Source: Bimuria novae-zelandiae CBS 107.79
Taxonomy: Eukaryota; Ascomycota; Dothideomycetes; Pleosporales; Didymosphaeriaceae
Direction of reading: 5' to 3'
Assembly: GCA_010015655.1 (NCBI GenBank)
Contig: ML976677.1
Span: 371,186-435,185 of the forward strand
Length of the DNA stretch: 64,000 nt
Made by a program: the position numbers and the translations under genes. Below the pieces are notes generated by a model. The model had not been told where the DNA came from, did not search any database, and was given only the letters and a program-made list of their open reading frames with translations. Below are positions 39,067-49,272 of the stretch, in pieces (position 1 is the stretch's first letter; every line of letters begins with the position of its first letter).

Positions 39067-40857
39067 CTACTTTTCCTGACCACCAGTCGTACTACCGTTA
39101 GACGTCGAAGTAGGCCCAATCTTCCACACATTGAACGACCCATTCTGAGGTGGCGTCTGGCCTCCATATCCAGTGCCGAAGAAAACGTATTCCTGCACAA
39201 CGGCGATCCCACCCTGGAAGAACGCGTCCAAGGCATATATATTCCGTAACAATCTCTCCAGTGAACTTGTTCAGAGCGATGAGAGACCTAGGTCCCTTGC
39301 CGTACAGCGAGCCTCAACCCAAGTACCAGTCGCGCCGGTGAGTACAACGTCGTTGACGACAACAGGAGTGACAGCGCTCGTCATATTGCGCGGCGCCGCA
39401 GTCTGCCACTTGGTCGCCCATCTTTCAGATTTACCGCGCCCGAACGCCGCGTTAGAAATTGCCTTATTGCGCGGAAACAGCGTGAAGCGAACGCGGTTAG
39501 AATTAATGGCCGTGTAGTAGACAGTATCTTTATCGATGGCAACACCCCAGCTCAAGCCTCCCTCGATTCCACCCGGCGCAGCGTTGATACCCCATAGCAC
39601 CGTCCCTGTCTGCGCGCTGAACGCGTACAAGTTGCCGTTCTTCTGACCCGCGACAACGATAGCTTTCTTACCAGGGGTGTTTTCGGACCCAAGCACGAAG
39701 GTTGGCGCCATGCCAAAGTCGATGTAATTGCCGACGTTCTTGGGGCAGTTTCGTCCGGGTGGCGAGTTTGGGTCTGAGCCTTGTAACCCGGGGATGCACG
39801 CCGAGTTCCAGGCATCGAGGGCGCCGAGCGTGCGGTACCAGTTTATCTCGCCGGCATCGATGTCGAGCGCAAGGATGGAGGTTTGATAGACGTTACGAGG
39901 GAGACAGGGTTCGTTGGAGAGATGCTCGGTCTGGATACGAAGGTTTTTATTCGCGTTTTGGCATTCGACGATCTCGTCAGGGAGGGAGAAGAGTTGGCCT
40001 GTCCCGATGAAGACTTGTTTGCGGATAGGGTCAATGGAAGGTTGCGAGCCCCAGACAGAAGCGCCAGAGAAGTTGGCTCCCGGTAGGATCATGTGGGTCG
40101 TCCAGACGAGCGCGAGGCGACCATGGCGGAGTTCCAAAGCCTTCATGGAACCTCGGTGACTGAGCTTGTAGTTGGGATCGTTAGCTGGATAACCTGACTC
40201 TGTTGTCGACACTCCGAAGAAGAAGCGGTGGTTGTAGACCGTTGGAGACTGAGTAAGTATCGAGAAAGGATGTTCGCTAATGCCAAGGGTATCAATCACA
40301 TCGCTGGTGCTTTAGTTCACAGCTACGACGAGAGCCTTTGCAAGTGTGTCGAAGTACAGCACGTCTCCATCAGCGACAGGTGTGCTGCGAGATGCAAGTG
40401 CACCTCCCGTGGAAAGAATGTCATCACTGTTCCCTGTGACTTTTAGGATCAACTCAGTGATGTTCAAAGTCCAGTGCTCCTTGCAGCTCTTGTAGTCGAG
40501 CGCCACGAGTAAGCCGCCGAATGTGGTATAATAAGCGACTCCGTTCTCGATCAGCGGTGCAGCGCTTAGACCTGGCTCGTATTTCTTGTGGCATGTGGAT
40601 GATAAGGTTTTCACGTTATCGATGTTGATCTGAGCATCGCTGCCAGCCCAATGATTGTTGTAGACGTCCGCACCGAAGCCAAGCTAGTTGCCGCCAGGTG
40701 GTAGTTGTGTCGCTGGGATCTGAGGCTCTGATATACAACTTGGGACGTCGTGGGAACTTCCATTGAACTGTACAGGATGCTCGTCGCTTGTGAATGCAGT
40801 GCTATACGGGAGCAAAAGAGCGGACAGAATGCTAGCAGGAACTGTGAACGATCGCAT
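39067..40857 (-). pseudogene. broken secreted PQQ-type quinoprotein
   Basis: A former gene for a secreted beta-propeller quinoprotein of the fungal PQQ dehydrogenase-like family. The ATG at 40857 opens a signal peptide (FTVPASILSALLLPYS). Propeller features follow: GFGADVYNNHWAGSD, AAPLIENGVAYYTTFGGLLVALD, GSMKALELRHGRLALVW, FIGTGQLFSLP, ILALDIDAGEINWYRTLG, VVAGQKNGNLYAFSAQTGTV and GGIAVVQEYVFFGTGYGG. The frame is cut by TAG at 40684-40686, where the surrounding GGN/LGFG suggests an original Trp (TGG to TAG), and by TAA at 40312-40314. Two frame changes near 39.28 kb and 39.245 kb separate the last blades. No splice sites remove these stops. It lies beside the RIP-mutated element that starts at 41333. 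Fungal homologues are oxidoreductases with sugar or alcohol substrates; none can be assigned here. Confidence 0.8.
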
Positions 40858-41332
40858 GGCTATCGTATTGCGACCTCGGGAAGCTAAGACATACCGCGAA
40901 ATAATGGGTAATTGTCGGCTTCTGCCTTTTATCTCAATTTTAGTTTTCCCGTTCTCACGGCTGCGTACGAGGCACATACGACGAGGTGCTCATCATTCAG
41001 TCTTCTCCATCAGCAAAGCAGTCGATCCCACACTGAAATTGAGCACCCGGAATTTTCAACTCGGCAATAATGCATGTAGTCCTCACGGCTGACGCAATCG
41101 TGCCCAGGTACCCAAACAGCTTGCATTTCGCTTGGTGGAAACATTGTTCGTCAGTTTAATTGAGCAGAAGATTGCTTTCATTCGCTTCGTAAGGCTTGAA
41201 TGGTTGGCTCCGACAGTGATAATGCCACGCGGGGTGGAGGCACCCTGGATAAGCCTTGGGAGGTCGTCCGGTAGTAGGTGCAGGAGCTTCGATGGAGGCT
41301 AGCCCAAGGCAAGCCTAGCTCAGGCACACTTA
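40858..41332. other. intergenic, no gene seen
   Basis: About 475 bp of normal composition between the broken quinoprotein start and the left end of the Tc1/mariner-like element. Nothing coding is visible. Confidence 0.5.
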
Positions 41333-41405
41333 TTGTCGTTTCGTAAAATCCCGCTACACATGTGACCTGCCCCGCGTATTAGTAATCGATTCCCGCGCGT
41401 TATTT
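41333..41405. repeat. left terminal inverted repeat of the Tc1/mariner-like element
   Basis: Pairs with 44516-44589 on the opposite strand. It is GC-normal and ends near GCGCGTTATTT. Confidence 0.85.
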
Positions 41406-41679
41406 AAAACACGGATTTATTAGCTAAATATTAACTTTTTAATATATTATAAGAATCTAAAAGTCCTTAATAGGGACTTATAGTAAAGCTAGGTTACCGC
41501 TAATAGTGTTGCAGGCCGTAATTAATTAATTAAATAATAATATTAGCGACACCTAAATCTAGAGAAATATAAAGGTAGCTAGGATAATAATTAGAAGGAT
41601 TTAACTTAGTTTAAAGTACTAAGGGTAATCTTACCCGCCAAGCTGCGTATAGCAAGGTAGGCCGCCGTTATTATTATAG

Positions 41680-42450
41680 TACTATCGCAAGAAGCTTAAA
41701 GAGTTACTGCTAGGCTAGCTAAATACTTACCTAGATAAGATGCAGAGTTTCTTGTATAACAAGTATAACGTAAAAGCCTTATAAACGACTATATAGGAGA
41801 CTCTTGCCAGTATAAGGTGGAGTTAAAAAGTAGTAACTAAAGTGGTAGCTAAGCGTAACGCAGTCCTTTATTAAGCGTTTAGAGCTCGCTGCCAGCTAGC
41901 GTATAAGGCGGAGATAGTAATAGTAGTTAATAAGAGCGCTTGCAATAAGCGTACAGGTAATTAAAAATATGCCTAGTTAAAGGTAAACACGCTAGTTTAG
42001 GTATCGTACTTAGCGTAGAGGTTAGAAAGGTAGAGTTTATTACTAGCTATAGACGTTAATAGGTATCTTAATTATTTTATCTATTAGGGAGCAATTATAG
42101 TAGAGTTAATAAAGGAGTTTCTTGCTAGTAAAGTGCTATCGTATTATACGCCGTACCCAGGGCTACGCTTAGTAATTATAATAGATAATATATCTATTTA
42201 TTAATTAGCTAAAATTTAACAACTCTGTATAGACGCTGGGGTAGTACTCGAGTACCTACCGCCGTACTCACCTAATATGAATCTGATTAAGCAGAGCTTT
42301 AAAGCGTTAAAGTCATGGATAAAAAAGAACTTCTAGAAAGCGCCTATCTTTTAGGATTTCTCGTATTTCTTGGAGCTGGGTGTACAGGAGGGTTGCTATA
42401 ACGACGAGCGGGCGAGAAAGTACTTTAGCTACTTAGGCTGGCAGGTGTGA
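41680..42450 (+). pseudogene. DDE_3-type Tc1/mariner transposase relic
   Basis: One reading frame of 257 codons without any frameshift but with many TAA/TAG codons. Recognisable blocks are KAEIVIVVNKSACN (first acidic position mutated), LVIIIDNISIY (second Asp), and VVLEYLPPYSPNMNLIKQSFKALKSWI (third acidic residue now Lys). This is the DDE_3 superfamily endonuclease of fungal Tc1/mariner elements. The frame extends upstream of 41680 through GRPPLL, so the N-terminal DNA-binding part lies further left. It is inactive. Confidence 0.85.
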
Positions 42451-42814
42451 GGTGTATAAGAGATAAAGGACTTAAGTAATTAACACGTTATTATTAAGTG
42501 TAAATATTATTAAGCCTAATAATAGTAGCCCGTGTAGACTTATTATTTACTAGCGTTAATTTACTTACGTCGTAGTTTTATATAATTCTGTTAATAAGTT
42601 AATATAATATACGTATATTTAGGTAGTAAATTCCTTAAAATTAATTTTTATAGGCTAAAATTAGTAAAATAAAAAACATAAATTTTTTAATAAAAGTACT
42701 TACGACGCGCCCTATCTAAAAGTAATTAATAATATAACTAGAGCGTAAAGTATAAGTAACTGCAAAATTAACGTTAGTAACCTAGCTAAAAGCTTTAGCA
42801 ACTTCTTATATTTA

Positions 42815-44425
42815 TTATATAAATAAGTTTTCTTTGTCCTCGTCCTCCTCTCGCTCCTCTCGCTTTTCTCGCTTTACACGCTCTTTCTCCTTCTTTATGT
42901 TCTCTAGGCACTAAGCTTTTTGCTCTAGAGTTAGTCCTTTAAATCCACGCTGCCATCGGACGGCATATACTTAAAGTTTAAGTAGTAGAAGTGGTAGCAG
43001 CTCCCACACCTTTTGCTATAAGGTATACGGCATGCCAGCCTCTAAGGGATCTATAAGCATGTTAATATCAATTCTATTATCCTTAACTATAGTAAAGACT
43101 TTTCTTACATCTCTGCGATCTTTGTGTGGACCCTTATTAAGCCACTACTATAGGAAAAGCAGTGTTATATAGTAGAGCTCCTCTACGTTACTATAAGTTA
43201 ATAGATCCCACGTCGAAACTAGTAGGTTGTCTGGTAGGCGATTAGGTTCTCGCTACCAGGCAGGCGATCTTTAAGATAGCTAACTTTATGCTAATTAACT
43301 TGCCGCAGACGCGATTAGTAATTTAAGCATATCTTTTATTATAGGCTCGCCGTTAGAGTCGCTCCTCCTCCGCCGTCGCCCAGCCTGCCCACGAGATCTC
43401 GCTATTATCAACCGAACGTTGTCTGACGGCTCTGCAACTGTACACCTTTGCAGCGACACCTCGCGGGCCCATATGGCGACTATATTGCCCTTGACGGGCA
43501 TATGATCGGAGAATCGCACCAGCAACAATTCAGTACGCTAAAAGTAGCACACATGGGCGTAGTTCGAGCACATGGTGTCCTGGCACCTCCACGCGTCCCG
43601 TATTTGGATGGCTAGCCTATTGCCTATCTAGTTAATCGCCATGACGTCTGGCAGCTTAGCGAGTTAGCGATTAGTAGCGGTAAGTCGTACCTAAGAGCCT
43701 TGTGGGCCACCTACGCGTGACTAACTTGAAGCAGGCACCTAAGGTAACTCTAGTAACAGTACTAAGTTAAAATCCATGCACGCAGTGACCCCTAGGGGCG
43801 CCAATTATAGTAACTCTTCCACGCTAGTTTTTACGTTAGTAAAACGTAGGTAACTCTCCCTGCGTTTAAGAGCGTTTGCTATATAATCCTTTACTAAAGT
43901 TTAACTTAAATATATAATAATAGTAAGGCTTTTAATAGAGACTTTCTCCTAGGTACTTATCTCTATAGTAATGCTATTAGCCTATCTCTAAACCTCGCCC
44001 GCTATTAGACTACTAAGTAGTTGCTTATAATTACTATCCTCTACGCTGTTAACTATTTTATTATTATAGTACGCTCTATAGCGACATCTTATATAAGTCT
44101 TATTAATTACCTTAGCGAGCTCCTTATCTAATTATTATATAAAAAGACCTAGCTAGGCTAATAATAGGCTATTCTCTAGGTATATCTCTTACTCCTTAAC
44201 GTCCTTATCCTTAAGTTACTCTACTTTAGCTACCTTAGTAGTAATTATATAATTAGCTTTATTTACTATCTCTTGTAAAGGTGCCCTAGCCTTTACTTTT
44301 TTAAAAGTTTTTTTATAAAGTAACTTTGTTATACGCGACTTTTTAGCTACCCGCGTTGCTTAGGGTGGATTCTTGCCCCCCTTAAACACCTAAGTACTCT
44401 TACGTTTACAACTTTTGGCTGGCAT
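42815..44425 (-). pseudogene. second frame of the element, unrecognised 536-codon protein
   Basis: From an ATG at 44425 (MPAKSCKRKS) to TAA at 42815-42817 a single frame runs 536 codons with no indel. It is interrupted only by TAA/TAG codons that fit Gln or Trp under C-to-T decay. The N-terminus is Lys-rich, the middle (43.3-43.76 kb) is unmutated and reads FSDHMPVKGNIVAIWAREVS, and the C-terminus is a charged helix (KKEKERVKREKREEREEDED). I do not recognise the product. Its position inside the inverted repeats, convergent with the transposase, suggests an accessory protein of the element. Confidence 0.7.
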
Positions 44426-44515
44426 TACGATAACCCTTAAGGATAATAGCAAGGTATTATTTAAGGGAATGAATTCATGTACGGTATCTAATTATATGGA
44501 AAAATAGGTGGGGTC

Positions 44516-44589
44516 AAATGACGCGCAGGAAGCGATTACCTAACAAGCGCCCAGATCACATGTGTAGCGGGATTTTACGAAACCACCGA
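44516..44589. repeat. right terminal inverted repeat of the Tc1/mariner-like element
   Basis: Reverse complement of the left end, with differences after the first core of about 27 bases. A TA follows directly. Confidence 0.85.
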
Positions 44590-45052
44590 TACACGGGCGA
44601 TCATGCTTGTATAGATGTTTTATGGCCAAGCTCGCCACAACCGACGATCATCCCGTGCCCTTCCCCTCCGTTCGGAGATGCGCAATTGGAGGGAATATTG
44701 AGTGCGCACCCGTGGAAGAGCTCTTCGAGCGTAGAATGTGTTGAGTTTATTTGTTGCGGTGGGCCGAACGGCTGGTGCGCAGTAGAAAAGATTGTGGAAT
44801 TCTTCTACTGGAGGGTGTACTATCTAGAAGCTACCGAGTATGTATGTGTACGAGCGTAAACATCGCTAGTCCCAGATAGGTGTAGCCCTCTCAGAAAGGT
44901 GAGTGGCAACCAAGCAAGGGTAGGAGTAACCATCTCATCGAGTAAGAGCCATTAAACCGTCACATTATTGGACTGCCACAAACCGATGATATGAAATGTC
45001 TAGTCTGATGATCTGCACTCGCATCAAACTCTTTCCACAGGCGGACCCATTG
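44590..45052. other. intergenic, no gene seen
   Basis: Normal-composition DNA between the Tc1/mariner-like element and the P450 stop codon. A 113-codon plus-strand frame starts inside the terminal repeat and has no domain. Confidence 0.5.
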
Positions 45053-46774
45053 TTACCTTGTGGCTTTGTACCACCTCAAGGCAATCTTCGTCGGCTCCCT
45101 GATCTCGCTCAGCAGCCTCTGCTCAATATCTTCCGACATCCTCTTCACCCTTCGACACGCATCTTGCATGCTTTCGCCTGTTTCCGGTACGGGCTCTACA
45201 CGATGATCGCGAAACAGCGCGGCCAGGGCGCCGACAAGTTCAGCCTGAGAAAACCGTTTACCGGGACAAACGAGTCGGTTGTAAGCCCACGGAAAGAATT
45301 GCGGCGTTGTATCCGGAGGTAGGACTTCATCCTCGAACCCAGATACTGGCTTTATGAAGCGCTTTGGATTCCATTCCAAGCTCTCTGGACCCCAGTGCGA
45401 GGGCATCGACGATAAGGAGGGAGTGTTGATCTCCACAGTTGTATGAGAGGGAACAATGTGCGTTCTTCCTTTGTGCGTAATTGCGCGTTGCTCAGCACCA
45501 GTATTCTTGACAAACTGACTGATGGGATGCGAGAGACGGAGTGTTTCGTACATGACCGCCCAGCACCGCTTCAGCTTTGTGCAGACTGCGTAGTCCCACC
45601 TCGTCACATCCTCCGTCCTCGTGTAATAACGAATCTCTTCAGATATCCAGTCCTGCATAGCCGGATGTGCAGCGAGTTCCGCGAGAATGTAGGCTAGTGT
45701 CAAAGCTGTGGTATCGTTTCCCGCAAAGGCGAAGACGAAGAGGTCGCTAATAATCTCGTCTTTAGTCAGGATTGCTTTGCTTCCGGTGCTATTGTCTGTC
45801 TTGAGACTACCGGAGCTTTCGTCCTCGCACGCGCGCACCAGGTTCGTGACTAGGTTCGCTGACGAGGTCGCCCCCTGCGCAATCGCAACCCTCTCCTCGT
45901 TGATCAGATGCGTGACATAGTCTCGAAAGTTCGCAACTGCATACCCAGCCTTCTGCCAACCTTTCGGGAGCCACCAGCTTTCGCGTAGCTTCTTTTCACC
46001 AAAAACCATAATCGGCACAATCATGTGCAAAATTGTTGCAATGCTTTCGCGGTATCCAAATGCCCCATTTTTCGCGTTAGCACCAATAGCTTGTTCTCTT
46101 GCCTCACTCTCCTCGCGGCCTTCGAACGGGTAAGATCTATCAAAAAGGGCCGCAGCGAGAACATTGAGAGAAAAGATCTGCGTGTCCTGGGCTAAGGTCC
46201 GGATCGGTTTCTTCGCCCTATCTCTCCAATACTCCAGCATTTGACTGGCCTCCTTCAGTGCTTCACCCCATACAAGCTCAGCATTCTTCTCCGTAAAAGT
46301 GACTGCGGCCACTTTGCGATGCCTCATCCACTCTTTACCCTCTGTCGTCGCAAGGTTCTTCCCGTAGATGTTGAGCACCGCGAACGCCTCCAAATCGCGT
46401 CCAAACTCATCCTTTCTCTTCAGTATATCATCTGCGACATCGAAGTTGCTAATCTTAACGTAGTTACCTCCGGGTGTGCAGATAGTGAACAGTTCCCCGT
46501 GCTCTTCGTGCGCCCGATAGCGCTCCCTGCATTCCCAGCCGCGTCTATATTTCGTGATGAAGGATTTTGTGAAGGGCAGGTAAGTGGCGATGCGCACGAC
46601 CAGTGGAGAGAAGATCATCCATAGCGGACCGCCGGGTGTAACAAACCGCACAGTGACAGGAAGACCGATTGACTGCGCTTTAGCGTAATTACGGCCCAAG
46701 TCGCGTAGTGTCCACAGAACCAATGCTGAAGGTAACGCGGATAGCGCGAGGAACATGTGAAGGAGAGACAACAT
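45053..46774 (-). CDS. cytochrome P450 monooxygenase, intronless
   Basis: A single-exon 573-residue P450, ER-anchored by an N-terminal hydrophobic segment (MLSLLHMFLALSALPSALVLW). The ATG at 46774 is the first in frame. Core motifs: I-helix AFAGNDTTAL for oxygen activation, K-helix ExxR in YETLRLSH, PxRF in WNPKRFIKP, and the heme loop FFPWAYNRLVCPGKRFSQAE with the thiolate ligand at Cys about 503. The loop departs from FxxGxRxCxG: position -4 is Asn instead of Gly and -2 is Leu instead of Arg, with an Arg shifted to -3. The protein is otherwise full length without stops. It lies between two RIP-mutated transposons, with no other biosynthetic gene nearby, so substrate is unknown. No family number can be given safely. 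Confidence 0.93.
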   Translation of the reverse strand: MLSLLHMFLALSALPSALVLWTLRDLGRNYAKAQSIGLPVTVRFVTPGGPLWMIFSPLVVRIATYLPFTKSFITKYRRGWECRERYRAHEEHGELFTICTPGGNYVKISNFDVADDILKRKDEFGRDLEAFAVLNIYGKNLATTEGKEWMRHRKVAAVTFTEKNAELVWGEALKEASQMLEYWRDRAKKPIRTLAQDTQIFSLNVLAAALFDRSYPFEGREESEAREQAIGANAKNGAFGYRESIATILHMIVPIMVFGEKKLRESWWLPKGWQKAGYAVANFRDYVTHLINEERVAIAQGATSSANLVTNLVRACEDESSGSLKTDNSTGSKAILTKDEIISDLFVFAFAGNDTTALTLAYILAELAAHPAMQDWISEEIRYYTRTEDVTRWDYAVCTKLKRCWAVMYETLRLSHPISQFVKNTGAEQRAITHKGRTHIVPSHTTVEINTPSLSSMPSHWGPESLEWNPKRFIKPVSGFEDEVLPPDTTPQFFPWAYNRLVCPGKRFSQAELVGALAALFRDHRVEPVPETGESMQDACRRVKRMSEDIEQRLLSEIREPTKIALRWYKATR

Positions 46775-47136
46775 GACGAACAGCGACGCGGGTACAACGC
46801 GCAATCAAGCCGCGGAATTGAAGAAACGATGCGAAGAGGAAGTTGTCGAACTGATAGCAGAGGCTCTCGCGCGAAATTCGGGGCTAGACACCCTATACGT
46901 TAGCAGCTAGCCAATCACCAAGAAGCGTGTCATCGCCGGATTACTATTGGCTAGAACGATGCTTCTGCGCCTGGCAGTAGCCGACGTGGAAGTCATGACT
47001 CCAGAGGAGTACATTGATGAATGCAGCACAGGGTATCTGCCAATATCGTGATTTTGTTTGAGAACAACGTGGTGTTCTTATGGGACGTGAAAATTGTTGG
47101 GTTCAAATCGTACTAACCAATTGAGCTAATACCCAC
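46775..47136. other. P450 upstream region, no gene seen
   Basis: About 360 bp between the P450 ATG and the left end of the pogo-like element. It should hold the P450 promoter; no coding frame is supported. Confidence 0.5.
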
Positions 47137-47138
47137 TA

Positions 47139-47181
47139 GTGTTTCGCACCACCCAATGCACGCTACGGGCCAATGCACGCG
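47139..47181. repeat. left terminal inverted repeat, pogo-like element
   Basis: Perfect reverse complement of 49228-49270. It contains two direct copies of CCAATGCACG. Confidence 0.95.
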
Positions 47182-49117
47182 CTAGTACTTTACCCCTTAA
47201 TTAACACCATATTTTCGCTGCCTCATAACTCAACCGATATAGATCCGATTAACAAAGTAATTAAAGAAATTAAATCCCTAGAGCCATGCGAAACTTTCTC
47301 TTACGCGATAATTACAAAAAAGTATAGTGTTATTTGTACAACGCTGATGCGCCGGCACAAAGGGATTATAGCCTTAAGAACAACACGTATCTCTAACACC
47401 TAAAAGCTTAACCCACAACAAGAGGCAGAGCTTGTAAAGTACATAGAAGGCCTTATAGCTCGTCGGCTACAACCTACAAGGGAGATGGTACGAAATTTCG
47501 CCTCTGCGATAGCAAAACAAGACATGGGCTAGAACTGGGTTACCCAATTTATCGCCCGGCACAAGAACAATATTGAATCACACTAGACTGCTAGAATGGA
47601 CCGTGACCAACACAGAGCTAATTTAGGGAATAAATATTAGTAATTCTTTCAACTTCTGCATGACAAGATAGAGGAGTACAAGATATAGCCTTAGCACTCG
47701 TATAATATGGATAAGAAAGGCTTCCTTACTAGGATTATTAGAAGAAGCAAAAGGATCTTTAGTAAAGCAATATAGGATAGAAAGGAAGTAAGAGAAGCTC
47801 TTTAAAATAGGAATCAAGAGTGGATAACCTTGTTAGCATGTATATATGGTGATAGATCCTCTCTCCCGCCCGGGCTTCTTTTTGCCTTAGCTAACTTATC
47901 TATCTAATCCTCTTAGGTAGAAGGCGTACGAGCAGGAAAACATAAGGCCTTTATTAGCTTATCTCTAAATAGATAGAGCAATAATAATATAGGCCTTGCA
48001 TGGCTAGAACAGGTGTTTAATCGATACACTAAAGAGAAGGCTCAAAAGGATAGACGCGCATAGAGGTTACTTATCCTAGATAGCTATAGATCTTACATTA
48101 CAATGGATTTTATTAACTACTGCAACTAGAATCAAATTCTACTTATAGTATTTCCTCCTTATTTAACTTATAGGTTTTAACCACTAGATGTGGTAATATT
48201 TAAGCCTCTTTTAATAGACTACTCTAACGCGCTTATAAAACACCTCCACAACGCCTAAGGACTAGTCCTAATAGTTAAAGGAGACTTCTTTCTTTTATTC
48301 TAGTAGGCCTAGACCTCTTCCTTTAGAGAAGAGCTTATTCTTAAAGCTTTTAAGGCTACTAGTATATAGCTAACCAACGGAGAGGTTATCCTTAAGAAAT
48401 TCATTAAATTAACTCTAGAACCTTAAGATTCACGAGAGAGCTCTACCTTAGTACTTAGTAGGAAGGACTAGCATAAAATCGAAACTATTATATAGTCAAG
48501 TTAAAGATTAGAGTAGTAAAGACGTTTAGAAGCTTTAACGTTCACTCTACTATATCATAGTTTCAAATAACCTCCTCTACACTGAAGTAGAAGGCCTGCG
48601 GCAGGCTGTTTTATTAACAAGAAAATACAAGAAGAAGAGCAAGACTCTTAACCTTTAATAAAGAAAAGAATACTATAGTAGTGCAGTGTTCTAGTTACCT
48701 TTAAAGATAAGGGAGGCCCGGTTCCGTGAGAGGATTAAGAAACAAGAAGAAAAAGAGTAACAACTTAAGAGAGCTTGTATAAAAGTAGAGAAGGCTTAAC
48801 AAAAGGTCCTTAAGCTTTAAGAGAAAGAAGAAAGAGAAAGGTTAAGAGTTAAGAAGAAAGAGGAGAGGGAGAGGATTAAGACTAAGAAATAGGCTACCCG
48901 GGAACGTTAAAGAATTAAGAAAGATAACTCTAAGAAGACTATATAACCTTCCTAAAAGGGAAAAAGGAAGGCCCTAAAGCCTCTCTTAAAATAATAGAAG
49001 AAAAAGGCCTAGGTTTAGGTTATTACAGAGGTTAAGGATGCGGAGACCTAGAATCCTTTACACGTAATTACGACCTGGGGTGGCCATAACATTAAGCTTC
49101 CGTTAAAATTTAAATAG
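47173..49117 (+). pseudogene. pogo/Fot1-type transposase relic
   Basis: About 648 codons in one frame apart from a one-base shift near 48.69 kb. The N-terminal helix-turn-helix part reads NSTDIDPINKVIKEIKSLEP and YAIITKKYSVICTTLMRRHK, followed by KLNPQQEAELVKYIEGL (CENP-B/Tc5-type DNA binding). The DDE_1 catalytic core shows YNMDKKGF (first Asp), RLLILDSYRSYITMDFINYC (second Asp) and PLDVVIFKPLL (third Asp). The C-terminus is a charged Lys/Glu-rich helix ending IKLPLKFK. Roughly thirty in-frame TAA/TAG codons sit where Gln or Trp is expected. It is inactive. Confidence 0.92.
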
Positions 49118-49227
49118 TACATCTTTTTCGCAGCAGTTTGTTTAGTTATATAATAAATTATTAGAATAATTCAGCTATCGTGCATGGTTCAGAAACTCAT
49201 TGTTGTTGTGAGAGTGATTTGGTGTTC

Positions 49228-49270
49228 CGCGTGCATTGGCCCGTAGCGTGCATTGGGTGGTGCGAAACAC
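49228..49270. repeat. right terminal inverted repeat, pogo-like element
   Basis: Perfect reverse complement of the left repeat, ending GGTGCGAAACAC before the TA. Confidence 0.95.
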
Positions 49271-49272
49271 TA

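Larger units (their letters stand above)
41333..44589. mobile_element. RIP-mutated Tc1/mariner-like element with two convergent frames
   Basis: A 3,257-bp element between TA dinucleotides at 41331-41332 and 44590-44591, the expected TA target duplication. Its ends are imperfect inverted repeats of about 73 bp; the first ~27 bases of the core (GTTTCGTAAAATCCCGCTAC onward) match perfectly. Inside are a plus-strand DDE transposase relic and a second, longer minus-strand frame. The interior is very AT- and TpA-rich and every in-frame stop is TAA or TAG where Gln or Trp is expected, a RIP signature. A segment at about 43.30-43.76 kb keeps normal composition. Confidence 0.88.
47139..49270. mobile_element. 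pogo/Fot1-like DNA transposon, RIP-mutated inside
   Basis: A 2,132-bp element flanked by TA (47137-47138 and 49271-49272). Including those TA pairs, the ends match perfectly as inverted repeats over 45 bp (47137-47181 and 49228-49272). Inside the repeats the 10-mer CCAATGCACG occurs twice, 17 bp apart, a likely transposase-binding pair. The interior carries a plus-strand pogo/Fot1-type transposase relic full of TAA/TAG. The right-hand 50 bp inside the repeat are also unmutated. Confidence 0.93.

Noticed and set aside
43295..43528. 77-codon open frame as a separate small gene
   Set aside because: It lies in frame with a 536-codon RIP-mutated frame and is only its unmutated middle part.
44518..44859. 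113-codon plus-strand frame next to the Tc1/mariner-like element
   Set aside because: It begins inside the terminal inverted repeat and shows no recognisable feature, so it is probably chance.
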